Shown: positions 43,916 through 52,797 of the stretch, piece after piece
Layout: every line of letters begins with the position of its first letter
Numbering within the stretch: position 1 is the stretch's first letter
Program-made: the position numbers and the translations under genes
Source: JASGCL01 sp965203915
Lineage (GTDB): Bacteria; Pseudomonadota; Alphaproteobacteria; JASGCL01
NCBI GenBank assembly: GCA_965203915.1
Contig: OZ241918.1
Span: forward strand, 806,001-870,000
Reading direction: 5' to 3'
Length of the DNA stretch: 64,000 nt
The notes under the pieces: generated by a model
The model's database searches: none
Seen by the model: the letters and a program-made list of their open reading frames with translations, nothing else
What the model was told of the DNA's origin: nothing

Positions 43916-43941
43916 GATTTTTGAAAGAATGAAAGAAAAGA

Positions 43942-43970
43942 TTGTTATTTAAGCGATAAAAGATTAAATA
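43942..43970 (+). promoter_or_regulatory. Putative sigma70-type promoter for hldE
   Basis: TTGTTA at 43942-43947 and TAAATA at 43965-43970 are spaced by 17 bases. The ATG is at 43989, with a purine-rich AAAGAAAG between. Confidence 0.45.
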
Positions 43971-43988
43971 GATTAAAGAAAGAAATCA

Positions 43989-45482
43989 ATGGTTGCTTCT
44001 CGTTTTTTGACCAAGCTACAAACCATCATGGCGCGCGCTCGGGTGTTGGTGGTGGGCGACGTCATGTTGGATAGTTATATTTATGGTTTGGTGGAGCGTA
44101 TTTCGCAAGAAGCCCCGATACCCGTGCTTAGCCAAACGGGCGCAACCGAATATCGCCCAGGTGGTGCCGCCAATGTTGCCTGTAACATCATGGCCATGGG
44201 GGCGGGGGTTTCGCTGGTTGGGTTGATGGGGAACGATGCCCCAGGCCAGCAATTGGAGGCATGTTTAAAAAAATTGGCGAAAGAATTATCAAACAAATTG
44301 TCGCTGGATGACCAACTCTATGATGGTTTTTTTATAAAACAATCCGACCGCCCGACCACCGAAAAAACCCGCTATATTGCCAACAAACAGCAGATGTTGC
44401 GCCTGGACCGCGAAAATATTCGACCCATTGATAAAAAAACAGCCGATGAATTGTTAGCAGTAATTGAAAAAAAATTGCCCGATGTGGGGGCCGTGATATT
44501 ATCCGATTATGGCAAAGGGTTGTTGACCGATAGTTTTTTGCAGGATGTCATCAAAATGGTGAAGGGAAAAAAATTACCCGTGGTGGTCGACCCCAAGGGG
44601 AATGATTTTAAAAAATATCGGGGGGCGGATTACATAACCCCCAACCGCCAAGAATTACACCAAGCCACCAAATGGGAAACCAAAACCACCGACCAGGTTA
44701 TTGCCGCCAGTTATGAATTAATCGCCAGCGTCGGATTACAGGGCGTCCTCGCCACAAGGTCGGAGGAAGGATTATCCTTGATAAGAACATCGCCCGATAA
44801 AAAAAATATCATTGCCCATTTTAAAACCGACGCGCGCGAAGTATTTGATGTGGCTGGCGCGGGCGACACGGTGGTGGCGATTTTTGCCGCGGGTTTGGCG
44901 GCGGGTTTGCCATCGATTTTTGCGGCGCGTTTGGCCAATGCTGGCGGCGGCGTGGTGGTTGGAAAACGCGGCACCGCCGAGGCCAACCTTACCGAGATTA
45001 TTGCCATGATATATTCATCGATAGAACATGGCGAATATAACCCGAACGAGGGCGAGGCCTTGGCAAAAATTTCGCAATGGAAAAAAATGGGCAAAAAAAT
45101 TGTGGTCGCCAATGGCTGTTTTGATATGTTGCACGATGGCCATGTTAGCCTGCTGCAACAGGCGCGGCAGCAAGGCGATGAATTGGTGGTGTTGATAAAC
45201 AGCGATGATTCGGTGGCGCGGTTAAAAGGGGCGAGCCGACCATTTCAACCCTGTCAAGTTCGCGCCGATGCGCTGTTAGGCCTGGCGGAGGTTTCGCAAG
45301 TTATCCCATTTGAAGAAGACACCCCCGCCGATATTATAAAAAAAATCAAACCCGATGTGTTGGTCAAGGGCGACGATTATGCGGGCAAAGATATTGTCGG
45401 CGCGAAAGATTCGGGGCGGGTTTATTTGGCCAAGCTACAAAATGGTTTTTCAACCAGCAATATTTTAAAAGATTTGATTTAA
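43989..45482 (+). CDS. hldE: Bifunctional heptose-7-phosphate kinase / heptose-1-phosphate adenylyltransferase
   Basis: HldE makes ADP-heptose for the LPS inner core. The N-terminal ribokinase-like domain has VGDVMLDSYIYG, YRPGGAANVACNIMAMG and the catalytic DVAGAGDTVVA. The C-terminal cytidylyltransferase-like domain begins near residue 360, with VANGCFDMLHDGHVSLLQQA and VLINSDDSVARLKG. The 497 residues fit the fused form. The presence of heptose synthesis implies a conventional Gram-negative outer membrane. Confidence 0.96.
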   Translation: MVASRFLTKLQTIMARARVLVVGDVMLDSYIYGLVERISQEAPIPVLSQTGATEYRPGGAANVACNIMAMGAGVSLVGLMGNDAPGQQLEACLKKLAKELSNKLSLDDQLYDGFFIKQSDRPTTEKTRYIANKQQMLRLDRENIRPIDKKTADELLAVIEKKLPDVGAVILSDYGKGLLTDSFLQDVIKMVKGKKLPVVVDPKGNDFKKYRGADYITPNRQELHQATKWETKTTDQVIAASYELIASVGLQGVLATRSEEGLSLIRTSPDKKNIIAHFKTDAREVFDVAGAGDTVVAIFAAGLAAGLPSIFAARLANAGGGVVVGKRGTAEANLTEIIAMIYSSIEHGEYNPNEGEALAKISQWKKMGKKIVVANGCFDMLHDGHVSLLQQARQQGDELVVLINSDDSVARLKGASRPFQPCQVRADALLGLAEVSQVIPFEEDTPADIIKKIKPDVLVKGDDYAGKDIVGAKDSGRVYLAKLQNGFSTSNILKDLI

Positions 45483-45502
45483 GCCACAAGGCGGTTGGCA
45501 AA

Positions 45503-46330
45503 TTAATCGAACAGGTTGAGCCAATATATTAGACCATGAAATAACAAATTGGGTTCGTAATCTTTTGGGTTGTTAAATCCGCCGCCCGTAAAAACCATGG
45601 CGCGATTTTCTGCTTCTGCTTTTTCTGCTAATTCGGTCATTAGGCCGCGAAATATTAAACGACAACCCTTGCTAATCGCGTCATGGGTGTTCCTGCCAAT
45701 CATGTTATCTTCGATTTTCTGATTAATTTCGTTGATAATATTTTGGTCAATTTCAATTTGTGATAAATCTGGCATCTGCTTGCTGGCCGAATCGTGTTTC
45801 GTTTCTGGTGTCATTTTTTCTGATAATTTGTAATTTTTGGCGGCGGTTTTTGCCCAGGGTGGTTTTATCCCTGTGTTTTCATAGAGTGCTTGTTCCATGA
45901 TAAATGCGCCAGGCATTATCACCCCGCCTTCAAAGCCAAAATCTGCATCGGCAAAATTAACCGTCATGGCGGTGCCAGCATCGACTATCATCAACGGCGC
46001 GCCGTAGCCCAATTTTTTGGCACCCAGGATAGCCAACAACCTATCGGCGCCCACCGCCTCGGGCTCGTCGGTGTAATTGCGGAATGGGTAATCTTTGCTG
46101 GTGAAGAATCGCAAATCTATGGCATGTTGGCTAGCAAATTTTTTTAGCAGCAGGGTGACAGATGGCACGACCGACACCGCAAAAATTTGCCGCGCCGCCA
46201 CCAACAATTTGAAATGGCTAGAGGTTTTTATGCTGGCAGTGTTGATAATATTGATGTCACCTAAGTTTTTTCCGTCCCACTCAGTGTAGCGCACATGGCT
46301 GTTGCCAATAATCATAAGAATAACGTTCAT
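45503..46330 (-). CDS. coaX: CoaX-like type III pantothenate kinase, divergent phosphate-binding motif
   Basis: Type III pantothenate kinase starts coenzyme A synthesis. GADRLLAILGAKKLGYG, MIVDAGTAMTVNFAD and FEGGVIMPG are clear CoaX motifs, and a C-terminal VFTGGGFNN strand closes the fold. The N-terminal motif, usually DxGNT, reads MIIGNSHVRYTEW, so the metal-linked Asp is replaced by Ile. A similar IGNS motif occurs in cyanobacterial CoaX proteins as I recall. ATG 46330 gives 275 residues; the longer frame to 46369 adds a non-conserved leader. An acidic insert lies at about 165-205. The usual neighbours nuoN and birA are absent. Confidence 0.8.
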   Translation of the reverse strand: MNVILMIIGNSHVRYTEWDGKNLGDINIINTASIKTSSHFKLLVAARQIFAVSVVPSVTLLLKKFASQHAIDLRFFTSKDYPFRNYTDEPEAVGADRLLAILGAKKLGYGAPLMIVDAGTAMTVNFADADFGFEGGVIMPGAFIMEQALYENTGIKPPWAKTAAKNYKLSEKMTPETKHDSASKQMPDLSQIEIDQNIINEINQKIEDNMIGRNTHDAISKGCRLIFRGLMTELAEKAEAENRAMVFTGGGFNNPKDYEPNLLFHGLIYWLNLFD

Positions 46331-46402
46331 GGCGTGAGTATAGGAAAAAAATACAATGGTTGCAATCAACTTGCGGGGTTTGTATAGGAAGTATCACATT
46401 GC

Positions 46403-46722
<320 letters not shown>

Positions 46723-46848
46723 CAATAAAAAAATCATGGTTTTCATCCGCCACCAATAGCAATTATATTTTATTCGTTATTCTTAAAAATAGGATGTGAA
46801 TTAAAAAAATAAATTGACATAAAAATAAAAATAATTTAGCCACCATTC

Positions 46849-47271
46849 ATGGCAAGCGTTGCAACCTATCTTAATTTCTCGAACCAGACCGAGGTCGTCT
46901 TTGATTTTTATAGATCGGTGTTCGGCGGTGAATTTACATCCTTCACGCGGATTGGCGACGTGCCGCCATCGCCAGGGATGACATTTAGCGATGAAGAAAA
47001 AAAATTGGTTATGAATGTGCAATACCCCATTTTGGGTGGCCATGTGCTGATGGGCAGCGACGTTCCATCAAAACATGGCAAGGTGGAGATGGGTAACAAT
47101 ATTTCCATCGCCCTGATGGTTGATAGCGTCGACCAAGGCAAAAAATTATTCACCGCCCTGGCCGCGGGGGGGGGCAAGGTTGGCATCGCGTTTCAAGAAA
47201 TGTTTTGGGGACATTGGGGTTCGCTCACCGACCAATTTGGTGTGCGGTGGATGGTCAATTGTAACAAGTAA
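46849..47271 (+). CDS. PhnB-like VOC-family protein
   Basis: The protein has the PhnB/glyoxalase-like fold of small cytoplasmic proteins: YLNFSNQTEVVFDFYRSVFGGEF at the start in outline, GHVLMGSDVP in the middle, and WGSLTDQFGVRWMVN at the end. Metal-linked residues of glyoxalases are not obvious. The 140 residues are standard. The substrate is unknown. It lies downstream of the tRNA-Ser minisatellite and is convergent with the TMEM175-like gene. A related VOC gene is at 47880. Confidence 0.85.
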   Translation: MASVATYLNFSNQTEVVFDFYRSVFGGEFTSFTRIGDVPPSPGMTFSDEEKKLVMNVQYPILGGHVLMGSDVPSKHGKVEMGNNISIALMVDSVDQGKKLFTALAAGGGKVGIAFQEMFWGHWGSLTDQFGVRWMVNCNK

Positions 47272-47280
47272 ATTTTTTTA

Positions 47281-47814
47281 TCAGATCCTTGCCGAGCGCG
47301 GGATAAAATAAAATATCGGCGGGATCAGCATAGCAACATAAGCCAAGTAGGGGCTGATGAAGCTGAGTAAAAATCCCCCGCCGTAGCAAGCAACGCCAAC
47401 GTATCTTTGCCAACCAAATTTTTTCAGGTTGCCATGAACACTGCGCGTTAGGAAATAGAAGACGATGGCCGCCAAAAACATATTGAAGTTATAAAAAGCA
47501 ATGCCAATGGGTTCGTCAAAATTTTCCCCCAACAGGCTGGTGGAAAAGGGGATAAGGGTAATAAATAGCAGGGTGAGAATATTAAGCCATAATATCCTAT
47601 GGGTAACGGTTTTGATGCTTAAACATAGTTGATGATGGTTGACCCACCAAATGGCGATGGTGATAAAACTTAAAACAAACAATAAAAAGGTAGGAAGAAA
47701 CGGCAAAAAATCAGGCCAACGGGTTATATCAAAAGGATGCAGGTCGATGGCCAACAGAGTCATGACGATGGAAAACACCCCGTCAGAAAATGCTTCCAGT
47801 CTTGTTTTATTCAT
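47281..47814 (-). CDS. TMEM175-family (DUF1211) membrane protein, putative potassium channel
   Basis: The signature RLEAFSDGVFSIVMTLLAIDL at the N-terminus in outline (residues about 5-24) is the FSDG motif of TMEM175-type K+ channels. About six hydrophobic segments follow, including a WVNHHQL motif after the second. At 177 residues it matches bacterial members, which assemble as tetramers. It lies between two VOC genes, on the opposite strand. Channel activity is inferred from the family. Confidence 0.88.
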   Translation of the reverse strand: MNKTRLEAFSDGVFSIVMTLLAIDLHPFDITRWPDFLPFLPTFLLFVLSFITIAIWWVNHHQLCLSIKTVTHRILWLNILTLLFITLIPFSTSLLGENFDEPIGIAFYNFNMFLAAIVFYFLTRSVHGNLKKFGWQRYVGVACYGGGFLLSFISPYLAYVAMLIPPIFYFIPRSARI

Positions 47815-47879
47815 TTTATTTTTCTAACGTTGGTAATATTTTATTTGCCAAAGAAAGTCAAATTGATTAAGATTAAAAA

Positions 47880-48335
47880 ATGAAAAAAGTTAGCACCTTT
47901 CTTTGGCTTGATAATTCGGCGGAACAAGCCGTGGGATTTTATAGTGAGATATTTGCCGAATTAAAAATTGTGGGAAAAATGGCACCTGGCGGAAAGGTCA
48001 TCGGCGTCACTTTTGACCTATGGGGTCAACAATTCATCGCCTTTAATGGTGGTTCATATTATAAATTAAACCCCGCGGTATCAATATTTGTGAATTGCGA
48101 CACCCAGGAAGAAATTGATAATTATTGGGATAAATTGTTGGCAGGTGGCGGCAAAGAAATGGCGTGCGGTTGGTTGACCGACAAGTTTGGCGTCAGCTGG
48201 CAAATCATTCCGCGGATGTTAGGCGATGTTTTGGGCAGCAAAGACAGCGCGAAGTCGGAACGCGCAAGGCAAGCCATGATGGAGATGGTAAAACTAGATA
48301 TACAAAAATTGCAAGCTGCCTTTGATGGCAAATAA
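47880..48335 (+). CDS. PhnB-like VOC-family protein
   Basis: The protein starts FLWLDNSAEQAVGFYSEIF and has FDLWGQQFIAFNGG, then LLAGGGKEMACGWLTDKFG and VSWQIIPRML. This is the pattern of the PhnB/3-demethylubiquinone methyltransferase-like VOC group, and the C-terminal RQAMMEMVKLDIQKLQAA helix is typical. It is only partly similar to the VOC protein at 46849, so the two are probably separate family members. Function is unknown. Confidence 0.87.
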   Translation: MKKVSTFLWLDNSAEQAVGFYSEIFAELKIVGKMAPGGKVIGVTFDLWGQQFIAFNGGSYYKLNPAVSIFVNCDTQEEIDNYWDKLLAGGGKEMACGWLTDKFGVSWQIIPRMLGDVLGSKDSAKSERARQAMMEMVKLDIQKLQAAFDGK

Positions 48336-48423
48336 TTTTTCAAGCCGCGATTTAAGAAATGGCTTTAAAAAATGGCTTTAAAAAAATAAATCAAATCAAA
48401 TCAAATGATGGTAAGGCTCAACC

Positions 48424-48828
48424 TTACCACCGCACGCCGCGTTTTTGCCAATGTTTCACCCGCGCTTCAAAAGAAGTATATTGGTCAGGGGCAAGGGCGT
48501 CCTTCATATCTGACAATAGGATCTTTCTATTTTTTTCTTTGTTGTTAAAATATTTTAACCACGCATTGTGAACGGTGGTTTTCTGAACTTCGTTTAAACC
48601 TAAACTTTTAGCCATTTGCGCTGCTTTGACTTCTGCCATGGCTTCTGGGCTGTCATCGGCGTGGCGGTAAGACCACATTTGAATGCCACCCGCGACCCAA
48701 AGAATAATCGCCACCACGCCAACCGCGGCCAACGCGCCCAGCATCACTTTTTTTAAACAACATAGCCATGGGCTGCAACCAGCACCATATTGCTTGTTAA
48801 TATTTTCTTTTGCAGGTTTTTTTGCCAT
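48424..48828 (-). CDS. Small membrane-anchored protein of unknown function
   Basis: This 134-residue protein is not recognised. One transmembrane helix (VMLGALAAVGVVAIILWVAG, about residues 28-47) separates a short Cys-containing N-terminus from a helical C-terminal domain. That domain, with MAKSLGLNEVQKTTVHNAWL and ALAPDQYTSFEARVKHW, recalls the helical repeats of CpxP/Spy-like periplasmic proteins, but the LTxxQ motif is not exact. It follows the cydAB-DUF2474 run in the same orientation. Confidence 0.6.
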   Translation of the reverse strand: MAKKPAKENINKQYGAGCSPWLCCLKKVMLGALAAVGVVAIILWVAGGIQMWSYRHADDSPEAMAEVKAAQMAKSLGLNEVQKTTVHNAWLKYFNNKEKNRKILLSDMKDALAPDQYTSFEARVKHWQKRGVRW

Positions 48829-48899
48829 GGGGATAATTTTTTAAACAACAACACGCCCCACGGGGTCATTATAAAAAACTCTTACGACAGAATCAAGAA

Positions 48900-49106
48900 T
48901 TACTTCATCCACGTGACGAGTAATTTGATGGGCAAGGATAACATGGTGACGGCAAACAAACCAAACAACCATAACATGATAAACCAACTGACTTGGCGCA
49001 ACCGCGGTTTGTTTTTGAATAATCGGTGCAACCAATTATCAATTTTTTGGGTGATGGATTGGATTATCATTCTTGCTGGTTGGTTAAGATTATAAAATAT
49101 TGCCAT
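48900..49106 (-). CDS. Small DUF2474-like membrane protein downstream of cydAB
   Basis: The C-terminal part, RQVSWFIMLWLFGLFAVTML then SLPIKLLV, matches the single-helix DUF2474 proteins encoded beside cyanide-insensitive oxidase genes. The start is uncertain: ATG 49106 gives 68 residues and avoids overlap with cydB, while ATG 49139 would overlap it by 20 bases. The N-terminal 35 residues are longer than in the usual 40-residue family. A role as an accessory subunit of the oxidase is inferred from context. Confidence 0.65.
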   Translation of the reverse strand: MAIFYNLNQPARMIIQSITQKIDNWLHRLFKNKPRLRQVSWFIMLWLFGLFAVTMLSLPIKLLVTWMK

Positions 49107-49119
49107 TATTTTTTGTTTT

Positions 49120-50157
49120 TTAATAGGTTGCCTTGTCATGGGCCTTGCCGCGGAAAACAAAATAGCAATAGCCCGTGTAGCCTAAAATAATCGGCAACAT
49201 GGGCACAACCCCGACCAACAACAATGATAACCCAGGCCCCGATGCCGCCGCCTGGCCAAAAGTATATTGGTAAGGAATGATGTAAGGAAAGATAGATACC
49301 GTCAGCCCAAGGTAGCCCATCACAAATATTAATTGGGTGGTAAAAAATGGGCGCACTTCATGAAGCACACGCTTGCCAACTTCGCGCTTAAGGTCAAACC
49401 AAGCGACAATAAAAAGCAACGCCGTTACAAGTGGAATAGGCGCGAGGTAAAGCATATGCGGGAAAGAGAACCAGCGGGTAGCAATGGTATCGTTGATAAG
49501 GGCGACGCTAACACTAACCAACAACATGGCAATTCCGACAAAGCCGAGGAGGTACATGGCGGCGCGGCGCGCCCAAACATGGGTTTCCTTGTCGGTCTTC
49601 ATCACCAGCCAGGTTGCACCCAGCAACCCATAGCCAAACACCAATGATAACCCCGTTAACATGCTAAAGCCCGATGCCCAATCAAGCGGGCCACCAGCAA
49701 AATTGCGACCATCAACCTTGACGCCCGAAATAAATGCCCCCAAAATAAGACCTTGGCAAAATGCCGCCATCAACGAACCCATGTGAAATACATAATCCCA
49801 CAATTTTTTGCCCTTCACCGATGCTTTGAAGCGAAATTCGAAGGCAATGCCGCGCAAAATAAGCCCGAACAACATCAAAATAATGGGCATGTAGAAAGCA
49901 GGCAAAAGGATAGAGTAGGCCAAGGGAAAGGCGACAAACAAACCACCCGCCCCCAATACCAACCATGTTTCGTTGCTATCCCAAAATGGCGCAATAGAAT
50001 TGATCATTTTGTTGCGGCAGTTATCGGACGGGGCGAAGGGAAATAAAATACCAACCCCCAAATCAAACCCGTCCAGCGCGACATACATCAACACCGCAAC
50101 GGCGATGATAACACCCCAAATAATGGGAAGGTTAAGAAAAGAGGAAAAATCAAACAT
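49120..50157 (-). CDS. cydB: Cytochrome bd-type ubiquinol oxidase subunit II
   Basis: Subunit II partners CydA in the terminal quinol oxidase. Diagnostic segments are LPIIWGVIIAVAVLMYVALDGFDLG in outline, FWDSNETWLVLGAGGLFVAFP and LRGIAFEFRF. About eight or nine membrane helices are visible in 345 residues. It follows cydA by 36 bases and precedes the DUF2474-like gene. Confidence 0.96.
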   Translation of the reverse strand: MFDFSSFLNLPIIWGVIIAVAVLMYVALDGFDLGVGILFPFAPSDNCRNKMINSIAPFWDSNETWLVLGAGGLFVAFPLAYSILLPAFYMPIILMLFGLILRGIAFEFRFKASVKGKKLWDYVFHMGSLMAAFCQGLILGAFISGVKVDGRNFAGGPLDWASGFSMLTGLSLVFGYGLLGATWLVMKTDKETHVWARRAAMYLLGFVGIAMLLVSVSVALINDTIATRWFSFPHMLYLAPIPLVTALLFIVAWFDLKREVGKRVLHEVRPFFTTQLIFVMGYLGLTVSIFPYIIPYQYTFGQAAASGPGLSLLLVGVVPMLPIILGYTGYCYFVFRGKAHDKATY

Positions 50158-50193
50158 GCTGTGTGGTTGGGTATGTGGTTGGGTGTATCATTG

Positions 50194-51612
50194 CTATTTT
50201 TTCTTTTTTGATTTGGCGGGTTTGGCAAGGCCTTCTATCATCGAGGCCTCCAACCCATGTTTATAAAATTGCTCTTGGTTGCTTGTCGCGGGGATTCCCA
50301 AACCAATCAGCTTGAGGATATAATAACTGCCCGCACCAAATACAAAACTATACATAACAACGAATGCCACCAGCGACCATAAAACCTGCGGCCCCGTGAT
50401 GGCGGGCGACACCGATTCAATGGTGCGCATCACCCCATAAACGGTGAAGGGCTGACGGCCAACCTCGGTCACGAACCAACCCGCCAACAGGGCGATGAAG
50501 CCGCTCGGCATCATCGCCATCCACCAATATTGCAGGGCGCGGCTGGTAAAAATCTTTTTGCGATAATAAGCCCAAGCGCTGGTAAGCCCCAAACCTATCA
50601 TCAATAATCCCAACCCAACCATAACACGGAATGACCAGAAAACCCATGCTACATAGGGCCTGTCGGCGGCGGGCACCGATTTTAACCCTTTGACCTCGCC
50701 ATTCCAGCTGTGGGTCAGGATAAGGCTTGAAACATAAGGTATAGATAGCTCGTAATGATTCTTTTCATTTTTTTGGTCGGGGATAGCAAACAGACGGAAG
50801 GTAGCGGGCTGTTCCGTTTTTTCCCAAATACCTTCCATCGCGGCAACCTTCATAGGTTGGTGCTTGAGGGTATTGAGGCCATGCAAATCGCCAACCAACA
50901 ATTGCAACGGCGCGGCCAAGGCCAGCATAAGCGTTGCCATGGTAAGCATGGTTTTTGCTTCGTTGATATGACGTTTGGTAAAAAGATAGAATGCCGCGAC
51001 ACCACCCACCACCAACGACACCGAAAGATAAGCCGCCAACACCATATGAACAAGCCGATAAGGAAAGGACGGGTTGAAAACAATAGCAAGCCAGTTGAGC
51101 GGGTATAATCTGCCGTCTGGACCAACTTCAAAACCCTGGGGGGTTTGCATCCAACTGTTGGCGGCGAGGATCCAAAATGCCGATAACAGCGTGCCCAGGG
51201 CAACAATCACCGTTGCCGCAAAATGCATTTTGGGCGACACGCGATTAAAACCAAACAACATAATACCCAAAAATGACGCCTCCAAAAAAAAGGCGGTCAA
51301 AACTTCAAACCCAAACAAAGGCCCAATAACATTGGAAATACGGTCGGCAAAAGTCGACCAATTGGTGCCAATTTGATAAGACATCACCACGCCCGACACG
51401 ACCCCCAAACCAAAAGACACGGCAAAAATCTTTATCCAAAATTTATAAAGATTAAGATAGACGGTTTTCCCTGTTTTAAGCCATAGCCCTTCCAGCACTG
51501 CTAAATAACTAGCAAGGCCGATGCTCATGGCGGGGAAGACAATATGAAAACTGATAGTAAATGCAAATTGAATGCGGGCGAGCAATAGGGGATCGAGGAG
51601 GTTATCTAACAT
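50194..51612 (-). CDS. cydA: Cytochrome bd-type ubiquinol oxidase subunit I (CIO type)
   Basis: Subunit I carries hemes b and d and oxidises ubiquinol to reduce oxygen without proton pumping. ARIQFAFTISFHIVFPAMSIG holds a heme-ligand His. FGLGVVSGVVMSYQIGTNW and FLEASFLGIMLFG follow, then GWFVTEVGRQPFTVYG. The Q-loop is short, which places it in the cyanide-insensitive (CioA-like) group. The C-terminus is Lys-rich (KPAKSKKKK). The 472 residues are typical. Confidence 0.95.
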   Translation of the reverse strand: MLDNLLDPLLLARIQFAFTISFHIVFPAMSIGLASYLAVLEGLWLKTGKTVYLNLYKFWIKIFAVSFGLGVVSGVVMSYQIGTNWSTFADRISNVIGPLFGFEVLTAFFLEASFLGIMLFGFNRVSPKMHFAATVIVALGTLLSAFWILAANSWMQTPQGFEVGPDGRLYPLNWLAIVFNPSFPYRLVHMVLAAYLSVSLVVGGVAAFYLFTKRHINEAKTMLTMATLMLALAAPLQLLVGDLHGLNTLKHQPMKVAAMEGIWEKTEQPATFRLFAIPDQKNEKNHYELSIPYVSSLILTHSWNGEVKGLKSVPAADRPYVAWVFWSFRVMVGLGLLMIGLGLTSAWAYYRKKIFTSRALQYWWMAMMPSGFIALLAGWFVTEVGRQPFTVYGVMRTIESVSPAITGPQVLWSLVAFVVMYSFVFGAGSYYILKLIGLGIPATSNQEQFYKHGLEASMIEGLAKPAKSKKKK

Positions 51613-51672
51613 CTTTTATCCTATCTACCTGCTATTCTTTCTTAACCAAGCATCATGACTTGATTTTTTTTT

Positions 51673-51701
51673 ACTCTATACAGAGTCCGAATTCTTGTCA
51701 A
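51673..51701 (-). promoter_or_regulatory. Putative sigma70-type promoter for cydAB with a dyad over the -10 box
   Basis: On the minus strand TTGACA (51696-51701) and TAGAGT (51673-51678) are spaced by 17 bases, about 60 bases before the cydA ATG. The -10 box is one arm of a dyad, ACTCT-ATAC-AGAGT (51673-51686), which could be an operator. It does not match the FNR consensus TTGAT-N4-ATCAA. Confidence 0.55.
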
Positions 51702-51852
51702 ATTATTCTTCTTTATTGTTGGATGATTAAGTCTATGTTTGAGATGATTTAATAAAAAAATTGCAAGGATGTTGTAAAGATGGTAGCCTGCCACCATTGA
51801 TCATGCCGTTACCAATGCTTGACATATTACATATAAAAATATCGGGGTGGTT

Positions 51853-52797
51853 ATGATGACAATCACAACGCGCTTGATGGGCGGACTGGGTAATCAATTG
51901 TTTCAATATGCGGCGGGGCGCGTCTTGGCAAAAAAACATAAAACGACACTGAGGTTGGATACAAGTTTTTTGGCGCAGCAAAATAAAAATATTACCCATC
52001 GTTCCTACGAACTAACACCCTTTGCCCTTAGAATTGATAGGTTGGAAAATTGCGAGCCTGGCGAACAGGATAAAGTCATTGAAGAGGAGGGCTTGGCATC
52101 GCCCGAAGCATTCATGGCAAGCCCGCCCAATAGTTTTTTGATAGGTTATTGGCAAGGGCGGTTTTATATCGAAAAAATCAAAGATGAATTGTTGGAAACC
52201 ATCAAGCCAAGAAAAACCTTATCACCAACATCGCAACAAATATTAACCAAGATAAAAAAAACCAATGCGGTGTTTGTGCATATTCGCCGTGGTGATTACG
52301 CAAACTTATCGTCCGCCACCCGATTTCATGGTTTGTTGCCGATGGATTATTATCAAAGGGCAATTAATGAAATGCTGCACCAGGTGAAAGACCCAAGTTT
52401 TTTTATTTTTTCTGATGACCCAAAGTGGGTAAAAGAAAATTTAGCAATAGCAAATCATGACACGGTGTACGTAACCCATAACCAGGGAAAAAATTCATGG
52501 CAAGATTTGATATTGATGAGCCATTGCCAACATGCCATTATCGCCAACAGCAGTTTTTCTTTTTTGGCGGCTTATTTGTTACAGCTGCGCCATGCCAAAG
52601 CAAATATCGTAGCACCACGCGAATGGTTTCGCACGCGGTTGGTTGACCAAGAAAAATGGTTTCCAGCTGGCTGGCAATTGTTAGCGGCGCAGCCCCGTTC
52701 GCCATTTCTTGTTTTTTATAGATTATTGACAAGCAAGATAAAAACCTGCATTAAATTAACGATAAAGCGATATAAAACCAAAGGCATAACAACATGA
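51853..52797 (+). CDS. GT11-family fucosyltransferase-like glycosyltransferase
   Basis: Family 11 glycosyltransferases add fucose in alpha-1,2 linkage to surface glycans. The N-terminus TTRLMGGLGNQLFQYAAGRV is the GDP-fucose fold start. VHIRRGDYANL is the HxRRxDY motif for the donor. LILMSHCQHAIIANSSFSF is the typical C-terminal motif. At 314 residues it is complete, and its C-terminus overlaps the next start. ATG 51853 or 51856 are both possible. No other polysaccharide genes are nearby. Confidence 0.88.
   Translation: MMTITTRLMGGLGNQLFQYAAGRVLAKKHKTTLRLDTSFLAQQNKNITHRSYELTPFALRIDRLENCEPGEQDKVIEEEGLASPEAFMASPPNSFLIGYWQGRFYIEKIKDELLETIKPRKTLSPTSQQILTKIKKTNAVFVHIRRGDYANLSSATRFHGLLPMDYYQRAINEMLHQVKDPSFFIFSDDPKWVKENLAIANHDTVYVTHNQGKNSWQDLILMSHCQHAIIANSSFSFLAAYLLQLRHAKANIVAPREWFRTRLVDQEKWFPAGWQLLAAQPRSPFLVFYRLLTSKIKTCIKLTIKRYKTKGITT

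Noticed and set aside
48359..48571. Small plus-strand frame after the second VOC gene
   Set aside because: It starts in short simple repeats (GGCTTTAAAAAAT and TCAAA) and overlaps the 48424-48828 gene antisense.
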